Position numbers and translations under genes: made by a program
The notes under the pieces: model-generated
Database searches by the model: none
What the model was told of the DNA's origin: nothing
Seen by the model: only the letters and a program-made list of their open reading frames with translations
Assembly: GCF_009806555.1 (NCBI RefSeq)
Contig: NZ_VUOK01000018.1
Coordinates: 62,001-126,000 of the forward strand
DNA: 64,000 bases
Source of the DNA: Methylobacterium sp. 2A
GTDB lineage: Bacteria > Pseudomonadota > Alphaproteobacteria > Rhizobiales > Beijerinckiaceae
Direction: 5' to 3'
Shown here: in pieces, positions 50,806 through 60,758 of the stretch
Position numbering within the stretch: the stretch's first letter is position 1
Layout of the letters: each line of letters begins with the position of its first letter

Positions 50806-53800
50806 ATGCCCGCCCGACAGGCCGTCTTCACCATCACCCGTGGCGTCTCGTTCCTGCCGACGCTGGCCGAGGCGCTGCTCTCCGGCCGGCTCGTCGGGCC
50901 GGTGGCGGACGACCCGCTGGCGCTCGCCGCCGTCACCCTCTACCTGCCGACCCGCCGCGCCGCCCGGGCGCTGTCCGCCATCCTGGCCGAGAGGCTCGGT
51001 CGGGACGCGCCCGGACAGGCCACGCTCCTGCCCCGGATGATCCCCCTCGGCGAGGCTGACGAGGCGGAGCTCGACCTCGCCGCCGAGCCGCTGCTCGAAG
51101 AGAACGCCGATCCCTTGAGCGCCCCGATGCCGCCGCTGGAGCGCCGGCTGATCCTCGCCCGCCTCGTCCAGGCCTGGGCCAGGACCGTGGACCGCACCCT
51201 GCTGCCGCTCGATGCGGAAGTGCCGTTCCTCGTCCCGTCGTCTCCGGCCGATGCCGTAGGCCTCGCGGGCGACCTCGAACGGCTGATGGACGCGCTCACC
51301 GTCGAGGGCCTGCCCTGGTCCGAGATCGGCGCCGCCGTGGAGGCCGAGTATTCCCGCTATTTCGGCCTGACCCTCGACTTCGTGAAGATCGCCGCCGAGA
51401 ACTGGCCGAAGCTGCTCGCCGAACGCGGGCTCGCCGATCCCGTCGCCCGCGCCCGCGGCCTCATCCTGGCAGAAGAGCGGCGCCTGTCGCGCGGCGTCAC
51501 GCAGGATCCGGTGATCGTCGCCGGTTCGCTCGGCTCGGTCCCCGCCACCGCCCGGCTGATCGCCGCCGTCGCCAAGCTGCCCCGGGGCGCCGTCGTCCTG
51601 CCGGGGCTCGACCTCGACCTCGACGCCGCCGGCTGGGACGGCATCGACACCGGCGAGGGGTTTTCACGGGTCATCGCCCACGGCCATCCGCAGGCGGTGC
51701 TGCACCGTCTTCTCGGACCCGAAAACCTCAACTTCGCCCGCGCGGAGATCGTCGCCCTCGGCGAGCCCGAGCCCGGACAGGCGGCCCGGGCCGCCCTGCT
51801 GTCGCAGGCGCTGCGGCCGGCCGACACCACCGACGCCTGGGCGGCGCTCGACCCGGCCGAGCGCGACGCCACCGCCCGCCTCGGCCTCGACGGGCTGGCC
51901 TTGGTCGAGGCCGCGGACGAGCGGGAGGAGGCGCTGATCGCCGCCGTGGCGCTCCGCGAGACCCTTGAGACGCCCGGCGCCACCGCGGCCCTGGTCACGC
52001 CGGACCGGGGCCTCGCCGGCCGGGTGGCGGTGGAATTGCTGCGCTGGGGTATCGTGGCGGAGGATTCGGCGGGGCTCGCGCTGGCCGGAAGCCCGGCGGG
52101 CCGCCTCGCCCGGCTGGCCGCCGAACTCGCCGCCGACCTCGCCCGCAACCAAGCGGATGCGATCCCGGCCCGCCTGATCGCGCTGCTCTCGCATCCGATG
52201 GTTCAACTCGGCCTGCCGCGCGCCGATGTGGTGCGGGGCGCGGCGGCCCTGGAGATCGGCCTGCTGCGCGGCCCGGTCCCGGCCCCGGGTTTTTCGGGGT
52301 TGCGCGCAGCCCTCGCGGCGGAGCGTGCCGGGCCGCCGGAGCACCGGCCCCGGGCCAAGCGCCGCCTCAAGGACATCGACTGGGACCTCGCCGCGGATCT
52401 CCTGGACCGGCTGGATCTCGTTTTCCAGGATTTCCCAGGGCCGGACGGGGCGGGCGAGTGCGACCTCGTCACCACGGCGGCCCGCCACCGGCAGGCCTGC
52501 GACCGGCTGGTCGCCGGACCGGAGGACGCCCCCGAGGCGGAGACGGACGGCTCCCTGTCCTGTCTCGACGCCCTGTTCGACGATCTTGAGATGGCCGAGC
52601 CCGGCCTGATGCCGGGGCGGTTCGACGATTACGCGACCTTCTTCACGTCGCTCGCCCGCGAGCGCATGGTCGGCTGCTCGGGCGAGGCGCCGCATCCGCG
52701 GCTGCGCATCCTCGGCCTGCTGGAGGCGCGCCTGCTCTCGGTGGATCGGGTGGTGCTCGGCGGTCTCGACGAGGGCGTCTGGCCGGTGCGCACCCTGACC
52801 GACGCGTTCCTCAACCGGCCGATGCGCGAGCGGGTCGGCCTCAACCCGCCCGAGCGGCGGATCGGCCAGATGGCGCATGATTTCGTGCAGGCTTTGGGCT
52901 GCCGGGACGCGGTGATCACCCGGGCGCTGAAGCGCGAGGGCGCGCCGACCGTGCCGTCGCGGCTGATCCAGCGTCTGCGCGCGCTCGCCGGCGACGCGAC
53001 CTGGGACGCGGTGCTGGAGGCGGGCCGCCGTCTCGCCGGCTTCGCCGCGCGGCTCGATGCCGCCCCGCCGGAGCCACGGCTGAAGCGGCCCGCGCCGAAG
53101 CCGGACCCGGCCCTGTTCCCGCGCTCGCTCAGCGTCACCGAGATCGAGACGCTGGTGCGCGATCCCTACAGCATCTTCGCCCGCCACGTGCTCGGGCTCG
53201 ATCCCCTGGACCCGCTGGCGGCGGCGCCGGGCGTCGCCACCCGCGGTTCCCTGGTCCACGAGGTCTTCGCCGAATTCGCCCGACGCTTTCCACGGGATTT
53301 GCCGCGGGATGCCGCGGAGCGACTGTTCAACCTCGCGGTGAACGCCTTCGGGGAGATCGAGGCGGAGTATCCGAACCTCTACGCCGAGTGGTGGCCGCGC
53401 TATCAGCGTATGGCCGCCGCCTATCTCGATTGGGAGGCGCAACGCCGGCCCGGCCTCGCCCAGGTCCATCCGGAGGTCCCGGGGCGCTGGGTGATCCCGA
53501 TGGGCCGGGAGAGCTTCACGCTGCGCGCCCGGGCCGACCGGATCGAGCTGCGCCCGGACGGCACCGCCTGCATCGTCGATTACAAGACCGGCGCGCCGCC
53601 CTCCGGAAAGCAGATCTTTTCCGGGTTCTCACCGCAGCTGACCCTGGAGGCGGCGATGCTGATGCATGGCGCCTTCACCGATCTGCCGAAGGTCAAGGCG
53701 ACGCCCGACCTGCTCTACATCCACGCCTCGGGCGGCCGGAAGCCGTTCCTGCCGGTGCCGGTGAAGCCGCCCCGGGGCGAGGCGCGGGACGTCGCCGCGA

Positions 53801-53970
53801 TCGTCGCCGAGCACGCCGAGCGGCTGCGGGGTCTGGTCGCCCGGTTCATGACCGGGGAGGCGGCCTACACGGCGCGGCCCTACCCGCAATTCGCCAGCCA
53901 ATACGGGTCCTACGACCACCTCGCCCGGGTGCGGGAATGGTCGCTCGCCGGGGAGGAGGGCGGAGAGTGA
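50806..53970 (+). CDS. addB: Double-strand break repair protein AddB (alphaproteobacterial type)
   Basis: A 1054-residue AddB, the RecC-like partner of the AddA helicase-nuclease in recombinational repair. The N-terminus (FLPTLAEALL, LYLPTRRAARALSAILAERLG) is a degenerate helicase-like domain with no Walker A, as in alphaproteobacterial AddB. The C-terminal PD-(D/E)XK nuclease has ADRIEL (Asp911) and VDYKTG (Asp925, Lys927). The cysteine cluster that holds an Fe-S centre in Bacillus AddB is not seen. AddA is normally the next gene in alphaproteobacteria, but here a VOC protein follows. Confidence 0.92.
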   Translation: MPARQAVFTITRGVSFLPTLAEALLSGRLVGPVADDPLALAAVTLYLPTRRAARALSAILAERLGRDAPGQATLLPRMIPLGEADEAELDLAAEPLLEENADPLSAPMPPLERRLILARLVQAWARTVDRTLLPLDAEVPFLVPSSPADAVGLAGDLERLMDALTVEGLPWSEIGAAVEAEYSRYFGLTLDFVKIAAENWPKLLAERGLADPVARARGLILAEERRLSRGVTQDPVIVAGSLGSVPATARLIAAVAKLPRGAVVLPGLDLDLDAAGWDGIDTGEGFSRVIAHGHPQAVLHRLLGPENLNFARAEIVALGEPEPGQAARAALLSQALRPADTTDAWAALDPAERDATARLGLDGLALVEAADEREEALIAAVALRETLETPGATAALVTPDRGLAGRVAVELLRWGIVAEDSAGLALAGSPAGRLARLAAELAADLARNQADAIPARLIALLSHPMVQLGLPRADVVRGAAALEIGLLRGPVPAPGFSGLRAALAAERAGPPEHRPRAKRRLKDIDWDLAADLLDRLDLVFQDFPGPDGAGECDLVTTAARHRQACDRLVAGPEDAPEAETDGSLSCLDALFDDLEMAEPGLMPGRFDDYATFFTSLARERMVGCSGEAPHPRLRILGLLEARLLSVDRVVLGGLDEGVWPVRTLTDAFLNRPMRERVGLNPPERRIGQMAHDFVQALGCRDAVITRALKREGAPTVPSRLIQRLRALAGDATWDAVLEAGRRLAGFAARLDAAPPEPRLKRPAPKPDPALFPRSLSVTEIETLVRDPYSIFARHVLGLDPLDPLAAAPGVATRGSLVHEVFAEFARRFPRDLPRDAAERLFNLAVNAFGEIEAEYPNLYAEWWPRYQRMAAAYLDWEAQRRPGLAQVHPEVPGRWVIPMGRESFTLRARADRIELRPDGTACIVDYKTGAPPSGKQIFSGFSPQLTLEAAMLMHGAFTDLPKVKATPDLLYIHASGGRKPFLPVPVKPPRGEARDVAAIVAEHAERLRGLVARFMTGEAAYTARPYPQFASQYGSYDHLARVREWSLAGEEGGE

Positions 53971-54058
53971 TCCGACGCGCCGGCGAATCGCGGCAGGATC
54001 GCGTAGGGCCGGCGGTGGACCGATCGAGGTCCTCGAGCGGCACCTTCGGAGTGGTTCG

Positions 54059-54550
54059 ATGTCCGACGTGAAGCCCCTGACCGATCCCGCGGCCCGGGCG
54101 CGATCCCCCGGCTCGGGCGGTGCACCGCAGGGCGGGATCGGGGCGCTCGTCCCGGAACTCTACGTGACGGATCTCGACGCGAGCCTGCGCTTCTGGTGCG
54201 GATTGCTCGGCTTCGCGATCGCCTACGATCGCCCGGCCGCGCGCTTCGCCTTCCTGACGCGCGGCGCCGCGCAGATCATGCTGTGCCAACGCAACGGCAG
54301 CTGGGAAACCGCCGCGCTGGACTACCCGTTCGGCCGGGGCATGAATCTGCAGACGATGATCGAGGCGCTGGCCCCGGTCCTCGCTGCGCTCGAAGCGGCG
54401 GGCTGGCCGCTGTTCGCGGCGCCGAGCGAGGCTTGGTACCGGGTCGGCGATGCGGAACACGGCCAGCGGGAATGCCTCGTGCAGGATCCCGACGGCTACC
54501 TCGTGCGCCTCGCGGAAGATCTGGGAATTCGCGCTCCGGCAGAGGGTTGA
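54059..54550 (+). CDS. VOC-superfamily protein, bleomycin-resistance (ShBle) type
   Basis: A 163-residue protein with one VOC beta-alpha-beta-beta-beta repeat after a 28-residue disordered N-terminus. ALVPELYVTDLDASLRFWCGLLGFAIAYDRP, FAFLTRGAAQIMLCQRNG and the C-terminal ECLVQDPDGYLVRLAEDLG match the bleomycin-binding protein type (BRP). Such proteins sequester glycopeptide drugs or have unrelated metal-dependent roles; resistance cannot be inferred from sequence alone. The ATG at 54059 has GGAG 8-9 bases upstream. It is 88 bases after addB. Confidence 0.82.
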   Translation: MSDVKPLTDPAARARSPGSGGAPQGGIGALVPELYVTDLDASLRFWCGLLGFAIAYDRPAARFAFLTRGAAQIMLCQRNGSWETAALDYPFGRGMNLQTMIEALAPVLAALEAAGWPLFAAPSEAWYRVGDAEHGQRECLVQDPDGYLVRLAEDLGIRAPAEG

Positions 54551-54584
54551 GGCGTCCGCGCCCGCAGCCGGCCGGCACCGCCTC

Positions 54585-54614
54585 TCTCCCTCCCCCGCAC
54601 AGGGGGGAGGGAGA
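54585..54614. terminator. Hairpin of the CCCTCCCCC repeat family
   Basis: TCTCCCTCCCCC and its complement around a GCACAG loop: a perfect 12-bp stem between the VOC gene and the convergent glutaryl-CoA dehydrogenase gene. Same family as 28061-28094. Confidence 0.55.
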
Positions 54615-54746
54615 CGCGCGGAGCTGGCTCGTCTCCTCTCCAAGAGAGAAGTGTGAAGATCGTAGCCGCAAGGGGGAGGAGAGCGCGACTGGGCCGGCGA
54701 TGCGGGGATGAGCGTACCCGCAACGAAAGAACGCCCCGTCACCCCC

Positions 54747-55976
<1,230 letters not shown>

Positions 55977-56087
55977 GGGATCCTCGCCTGCAGAAGTTGC
56001 GCAGGGCCTCAAGGGCTCGCGCTTGGCGCTACATTAGACCCGCGCCGGCCGTCCTCCAACGCGCGCGGTGACGCCGGGACGCGACCG

Positions 56088-57017
56088 TCACGCCCGCCCG
56101 AGAAGCGTCAGCCAGGCCACGGTCGTAAGCGGCGCCAGCATGGTGGATACCAGCACGGAGGCCGCCACCATCCCGGTCTCGGTCCGGTAGCGGACCGCAA
56201 GCAGGTAGGCGTTGATCCCCACCGGCATGGCGGCGAACAGGGTCGCGACCCCGGCATAGGCCGGCGGCATCGCGAAGACGTGGAAGGCCAGGATCCAGAC
56301 CGCCAGCGGGTGCAGGAGGTTCTTCAGGAGCGCGATCACCAGCGCGCCCTTCAGGTCGAACAGCACCCGGTAGCGCTTCAGCCCGGCGCCGAGTGCCACC
56401 AGCGCACAGGTCGAGGCGGTGCCTGCGAAGGCGTCGATCAGCGACCGGACGATGCCGGCCGGCGCGAGGCCGAGGCCCTTCATGGCCATGCCGATCAGAA
56501 GGGCCACGAAGATCGGGTTCTTCAGGAGCACCAGGGCAAGGCCCCGGATCCGCGCCAGGATCGGCAGGCCGGCATCCGACTCGATCAGGAAGGTCGCGCT
56601 GCCCATCATCATCGGCAGGTGGACGGCGAGCAGCATGAACAGCGGGAAGGCGCCCTCCTCGCCATAGGCCTGGAGGATCATCGGCACGCCGACGAACACG
56701 GTGTTCGACTGGCTGGCCGCGAAGCCGTGGAGGATCGCGCCCCGCCGCTCGATGCCGGCCCGCCGCCGGGCGATCAGCGTGCCGACGAACCACGAAATCC
56801 CGGCGCCCCCAAAATACGAGACCCAGTAGGACCACGCCACGGTGCCGCTCATCCCGGGCTTCGTCAGCGTGGCGATGATCAGCGCCGGCACCGCGACCGC
56901 GAAGACGTATTCCGACAGACCGTCGCTCACCTTGTCGGAGAGCAGCCCCGCGAGCGCCGCCGCCCAGCCGATCAGGACGATCCCGAAGATCGGGGCGATA
57001 ATGGCGAGGGCGTTCAC
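56088..57017 (-). CDS. AEC-family transporter (auxin efflux carrier type)
   Basis: A 309-residue membrane protein with about ten TM segments in two halves. IIAPIFGIVLIGWAAALAGLLSDKVSDGLSEYVFAVAVPALI and FAASQSNTVFVGVPMILQAYGEEGAFPLFMLLAVH are the typical AEC N-terminal patterns, and LLKNLLHPLAVWILAFHVF the C-terminal counterpart. Bacterial AEC proteins transport dicarboxylates such as malate. The GTG at 57017 starts directly before the first TM; the upstream open reading is not protein-like. Same strand as, and 111 bases upstream of, the gcdH gene. Confidence 0.88.
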   Translation of the reverse strand: MNALAIIAPIFGIVLIGWAAALAGLLSDKVSDGLSEYVFAVAVPALIIATLTKPGMSGTVAWSYWVSYFGGAGISWFVGTLIARRRAGIERRGAILHGFAASQSNTVFVGVPMILQAYGEEGAFPLFMLLAVHLPMMMGSATFLIESDAGLPILARIRGLALVLLKNPIFVALLIGMAMKGLGLAPAGIVRSLIDAFAGTASTCALVALGAGLKRYRVLFDLKGALVIALLKNLLHPLAVWILAFHVFAMPPAYAGVATLFAAMPVGINAYLLAVRYRTETGMVAASVLVSTMLAPLTTVAWLTLLGRA

Positions 57018-57149
57018 GGATCCGGGCGGTGCGCTCAAGGGACGGGATCTCGGCCCATAACACGCAGCCGATGAAGCAAGCGTCGGCGAAACGGGCATGG
57101 GTCCCCGGCTCCTGCCGCCGACGCCCGGATCGCGGACCTGATCGCGGAC

Positions 57150-57629
57150 CTACTTGCCGTCCAGCACCCGGATCGGATTCGTGCGCTGGCTCGCCGGGGG
57201 TTCCTTGGTCAGGTTGGCGCCGCCTTCCTGCTGTGCCTTCACGTCCCGCGGCGAACCCGGGCCGCCGACGGCCCGGCCGCCTTCGTTGCTCTGGGTCGGG
57301 ACCGTGCCGGAGGCGAGTTCGAGGCAGGTCACCATCTCCACATAGGAGGGGTAGCCGCCCGCCTTGAACTGGTTCTGGCACTGCCGCTTGGCCGCCGGGG
57401 TGTAGCTGCCCCAGTGCCGCTCGGCCTCCTTCCTGGCCTCCCGCTCCGAACGGAGACAGCCGTCGTAATTGGCCTTGTCGCTGATCGACGTGTTGGCGAC
57501 CTGCGCGGACTGGCAGGTCCGTTCCACGTCGAGGTCCGGCACCGCGTCGGCGCGGGCGGTGCAGGGCGCGAGCGCCAGAATGAGGAGGGCGAGGGAACCG
57601 GGCATCATCGCTCGGAAACGGGTCGTCAT
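57150..57629 (-). CDS. Secreted protein of unknown function with four cysteines (159 aa)
   Basis: Not recognised. MTTRFRAMMPGSLALLILALAPCTARA is a signal peptide; the mature protein of about 130 residues should be periplasmic. Its cysteines (RTCQSA, DGCLRS, RQCQNQ, VTCLEL) could form two disulfides. The middle (SEREARKEAERHWGSYTPAAKRQCQNQFKAGGYPSYVEMVTCLE) looks like a compact helical fold. The C-terminal 50 residues are Gly/Pro/Gln-rich and probably disordered. It is 91 bases downstream of the PLP-enzyme gene start region on the same strand. Confidence 0.7.
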   Translation of the reverse strand: MTTRFRAMMPGSLALLILALAPCTARADAVPDLDVERTCQSAQVANTSISDKANYDGCLRSEREARKEAERHWGSYTPAAKRQCQNQFKAGGYPSYVEMVTCLELASGTVPTQSNEGGRAVGGPGSPRDVKAQQEGGANLTKEPPASQRTNPIRVLDGK

Positions 57630-57720
57630 GACGTCGAACTCGCGGTCTGGGGCGTCTAGCGCCGGAGGATATGCCGGCACAACGCGCCAGAAGCCCGTTG
57701 GGCACCAGCGCCGTTGCCGC

Positions 57721-58923
57721 TCAGCCCGCATGCGAATCGCGCAGGGCCTGGTCGAGGTCGGCGAAAAGGTCCTCCGTGTCCTCGATGCCCGTGGACAGGC
57801 GGAGCAGATCGGGCGGGCAGGGGCTGCCCGGACCCTCCACCGAGGCCCGGTGCTCGATCAGGCTCTCGACGCCGCCGAGCGAGGTCGCGCGCTTCCACAG
57901 GCGCACCCGGGCCGCCGTCGCGATGGCGCCGGCTTCGCCACCCGCGACCCGGATCGACAGCATGAAGCCGAACCCGTCCCGCATCTGCCGTCGGGCGACC
58001 GCGTGGCCGGGATCCCCCGGCAGGCCCGGATAGAGGACGCGGGTCACGTGCGGATGCTTGCTCAGTCGCTCGGCAAGCCGCAGGGCGCCCGCCGATTGTG
58101 CCGCCGCCCGCAGGTGCAGGGTGCGCAGCGAGCGCATCAGCAGGTAGGCCTCGAACGGCCCGAGGATGCCGCCGTTGCCGGACCGGATCCCGCGGATCCG
58201 CGCCCAGAACGCGTCGTCCCGCGCCCCCGCCAGCACGCCCGCCACCACGTCGGAATGGCCGTTGAGGATCTTGGTGGCCGAATGCATCACGATGTCGGCG
58301 CCGCGTTCGAGCGGGCGCGTGTGCACCGGCGAGGCGGCGGTGGAATCGACCGCCAGCCGCGCCCCGGCCGCGTGGGCGATCTCCGCCGCGGCCGCGATGT
58401 CGGTGACCGTCCAGAGCGGGTTGCCGGGGGTCTCGATCCAGACGAGCCTGGTCTTGCCGGGCTGGACGGCGCCGCGCAGGGCCTCCAGGTCGTCCGTGTC
58501 CACGAAGGTCAGGCTCAGGCCGCGCCGGGGCGCCTCCTCGCGCAGCCAGCGTTTCAGCGCCCAGTACATGACGGTGCCGGCGACCACGTGATCGCCCGGT
58601 TCGAGGGCGCCGAACACCGCGGTCGCGGCCGCCATGCCGGATCCGAACAGGAGGGCGCCGGCCCCCGCACCCTCCAGCATCGCCAGGACCGATTCGGCCT
58701 CCCGCACCGTGGCGTTGTCGGGCCGCGCGTAGCAGTAGCCCGAGCTGTAGCCGTTATCGGGATCGCGGATGAAGGTCGTGGAGACGTGGAGCGGCATCAC
58801 CACCGCCCGGGTCTCGGGCTCGACCCGGCCCATCGCCTGCGCGGCGAGGCTTGTCCGCGCGAAAGCCGGCGTTCCGTCGGGCTGTGTATCCGTCGGCCCC
58901 TGCGGCGCGTTAGGCTGTGTCAT
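57721..58923 (-). CDS. Trans-sulfuration PLP enzyme (cystathionine gamma-synthase / methionine gamma-lyase family)
   Basis: A 400-residue Cys/Met-metabolism PLP enzyme. Lys218 in MHSATKILNGHSDV binds PLP. The other conserved points are YSSGYCYARPDNATVREAE (59-77), GMAAATAVFGALEPGDHV, WIETPGNPLW (162-171) and AVDSTAASPV (191-200). The family includes cystathionine gamma-synthase, beta/gamma-lyases and O-acylhomoserine sulfhydrylases, which cannot be separated here. The ATG at 58923 follows GGGA. It is divergent from the tspO gene. Confidence 0.86.
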   Translation of the reverse strand: MTQPNAPQGPTDTQPDGTPAFARTSLAAQAMGRVEPETRAVVMPLHVSTTFIRDPDNGYSSGYCYARPDNATVREAESVLAMLEGAGAGALLFGSGMAAATAVFGALEPGDHVVAGTVMYWALKRWLREEAPRRGLSLTFVDTDDLEALRGAVQPGKTRLVWIETPGNPLWTVTDIAAAAEIAHAAGARLAVDSTAASPVHTRPLERGADIVMHSATKILNGHSDVVAGVLAGARDDAFWARIRGIRSGNGGILGPFEAYLLMRSLRTLHLRAAAQSAGALRLAERLSKHPHVTRVLYPGLPGDPGHAVARRQMRDGFGFMLSIRVAGGEAGAIATAARVRLWKRATSLGGVESLIEHRASVEGPGSPCPPDLLRLSTGIEDTEDLFADLDQALRDSHAG

Positions 58924-59003
58924 CTGGCGATTCCCGGCGGATGGATGAGCGGCGCGTGCCACGGGCCACCGCCCCCGGCAACCCGCCCTCGGAGACGGAT
59001 GTC

Positions 59004-59522
59004 ATGACGGCCGCCACACAGGTCCCCGAAGGTTCCGCCCTGCCGCGCTGGTTGCGGCTCGCCGCCGCGATCCTGCCGGTGGCGGCCACCGCGGCGGTCG
59101 GCTCGATCGCGACCCAGGCCGAGATCCCGGGCTGGTACGCCAGCCTGAACAAGCCGGCCTTCAACCCGCCGAACTGGGTCTTTCCGGTGGCCTGGACGCT
59201 CCTCTACACGATGATCGCGCTCGCGCTCTGGCGGTTGCTCGGCGCGATGCCGCGCACCGGGCCGAGCCGGGAAGGCTGGTGGCTGGCGCTGGCCGCCTTC
59301 CTGGTCCAGATCGCGCTCAACGCTGCCTGGACGCCGGTCTTCTTCACCGCCCACGCGATCGGCGCCGGGCTGATCGTGGTGGCGATGCTGCTGGTGATGG
59401 TGCTCTGGACGATCCGGCTGTCCTGGCGGTTCGACCGGATCGCGGCGTGGCTGCTGGTGCCCTACGCCGCCTGGGTGGCCTTCGCGACGCTGCTCAACGC
59501 CGCGATCCTGCGGATGAATTGA
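59004..59522 (+). CDS. TspO/MBR-family membrane protein
   Basis: A 172-residue five-TM protein. IPGWYASLNKPAFNPPNWVFPVAWTLLYTMIALALWRL is the family signature, with the Trp-rich binding pocket and an LNAAWTPVFF element in TM4. TspO proteins bind tetrapyrroles and act as oxygen- or light-dependent regulators in Rhodobacter. A hydrophilic N-terminal tail of about 18 residues makes it slightly longer than usual. The ATG at 59004 follows GGAG; upstream in-frame starts overlap the divergent PLP-enzyme gene. Monocistronic. Confidence 0.9.
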   Translation: MTAATQVPEGSALPRWLRLAAAILPVAATAAVGSIATQAEIPGWYASLNKPAFNPPNWVFPVAWTLLYTMIALALWRLLGAMPRTGPSREGWWLALAAFLVQIALNAAWTPVFFTAHAIGAGLIVVAMLLVMVLWTIRLSWRFDRIAAWLLVPYAAWVAFATLLNAAILRMN

Positions 59523-59541
59523 ACGGCGCGAGCGGGTCGGC

Positions 59542-60003
59542 TCAGTGCAGACCCTTGGTCAGTGCCACGATGGCGCCGACCACGACGATGGTCTGGAAGC
59601 CGATCGCCGAGAGCACCCATTTGAGGATCTCGTAGCGCGTGTCGGCGATCTCGGTTCTGAGCTCGGATCTGACCAGGGCGATCCCCGCAGTGAGATCGGA
59701 CCTGACGAGGGCAATCTCGGCAGTGAGATCAGACCTGACGAGGGCGATTTCAGCAGTGAGATCGGACCTGACGTGGGCAATTTCAGCAGCGAGATCGGAC
59801 CTGACGAGGGCGATCTCTGCCTTCAGGTCGGATCGGATCAGAGCGGCTTCAGCTCTCAGATCGGATTTCGTCGCGAGGGTCGTCAGATCGCTTTCGCGCG
59901 CATCGCGCAGCACGCCGGTGACAGCGTCGGCCTGAACATCGGAGAACCCGGCCGCCTGCAGCTTCCGTGCGATCGCCAGAGTGTCGAGCGAGGCGAGGCT
60001 CAT
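59542..60003 (-). CDS. Coiled-coil membrane-anchored protein of 11-residue repeats (CCDC90/DUF1640-like)
   Basis: A 153-residue protein. The N-terminal domain (1-41, ARKLQAAGFSDVQADAVTGVLRDARESDL) resembles the start of CCDC90/DUF1640 proteins. Residues 42-118 are seven 11-residue repeats with consensus IALVRSDLTAE. The C-terminus (about 127-149, LKWVLSAIGFQTIVVVGAIVAL) is a single TM anchor. Hendecad repeats form a long right-handed or straight coiled coil, so this is a rod projecting from the membrane. The ATG at 60003 is the only sensible start. Function unknown. Confidence 0.8.
   Translation of the reverse strand: MSLASLDTLAIARKLQAAGFSDVQADAVTGVLRDARESDLTTLATKSDLRAEAALIRSDLKAEIALVRSDLAAEIAHVRSDLTAEIALVRSDLTAEIALVRSDLTAGIALVRSELRTEIADTRYEILKWVLSAIGFQTIVVVGAIVALTKGLH
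59650..59880 (-). repeat. Seven tandem 33-base coding repeats
   Basis: The 33-base unit (11 codons) is repeated seven times; the middle copies (units 3 to 6) are nearly identical at the DNA level, reading on the plus strand with CAGTGAGATCGGACCTGACG recurring. The array can change length by slippage or recombination without breaking the frame. Confidence 0.85.
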
Positions 60004-60057
60004 GGAATCGACGATAGCACAGGCGGCTTTGCTTGGCAGGTACTTGCCGCTGAGTCC

Positions 60058-60585
60058 TCAAGGCCCGCTGGCCGCCGATTCATCCCCCGCCGGCTTCCCG
60101 TCGGCCCGGGCACGATGGAGCAGGAAGATCGCGAACACCATCGTGATGATCAGGACCGCCAGCACGGCGAGCTCGATCATCGACGCCTGGAAAAGCGCCT
60201 GCTTCTCGGGCGACCAGTCCTTGGCGTGCATGATCTCCGAGGATTGCAGGGTGATCACCAGAACCCGCCGGATCGAGGCGATCAGTCCGACGATCAGGAA
60301 CGGTTCGCAGGTCAGCGTGCCCGATCGCATCGAGACCCGCACGGTGTGCAGGATCTCGATCAGCATCAGCAGGAACAGCAGCCGGTCGACCACGTCCAGG
60401 ATCTGGTCCGCGCTCCCGAGCGCTCGGAACGCCTGCCAGGTGAGCCCGGCGGCGTCGACCAGCGCGACGAGTGCGGTCAGCGCCAGGAGAAGCCCGAGCG
60501 CCGCGTAGATCGCGTGCTCGGTGTGCAGGAAGATCGCGCTGGCGATCTGCGTCAGGCGACCCTGATTCTCGGTCCCGTTCGACAT
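60058..60585 (-). CDS. PsiE-family phosphate-starvation-type membrane protein
   Basis: A 175-residue protein with four TM segments (about 27-48, 60-80, 88-108 and 135-160). EHAIYAALGLLLALTALVALVDAAG, LDVVDRLLFLLMLIEILHTVRVSMRSG and FLIVGLIASIRRVLVITLQSSE are the PsiE signature. In E. coli PsiE is phosphate-starvation-inducible, though its function is unclear. The second of two adjacent ATGs (60585) is chosen because AAGGGAT is too close to the first. It precedes the coiled-coil gene by 54 bases on the same strand. Confidence 0.85.
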   Translation of the reverse strand: MSNGTENQGRLTQIASAIFLHTEHAIYAALGLLLALTALVALVDAAGLTWQAFRALGSADQILDVVDRLLFLLMLIEILHTVRVSMRSGTLTCEPFLIVGLIASIRRVLVITLQSSEIMHAKDWSPEKQALFQASMIELAVLAVLIITMVFAIFLLHRARADGKPAGDESAASGP

Positions 60586-60758
60586 CATATCCCTTGGAAG
60601 TTTGCCGAGACGATTAAGCCTCTGCGCCGCACGCCTCGTCCGGCGCGATGAGGTCCTCAGGGCCGCGCTCGATCGCGTTGCCATCGAGCGCGGCTCTAAG
60701 TCTTTGTTGGAACGCGTTCTCCTGCGCCGAACCGGCGTCCGCTTCGGCGCAGAGCGCT

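Noticed and set aside
54059..54550. Calling the VOC protein a bleomycin-resistance determinant
   Set aside because: The fold matches, but most chromosomal members of this family have no shown resistance role, so only the family is named.
59650..59880. Regular 33-base direct repeats resembling a CRISPR array
   Set aside because: The repeats are contiguous without spacers, keep a coding frame of 11 codons and encode a coiled coil; no cas genes are near.
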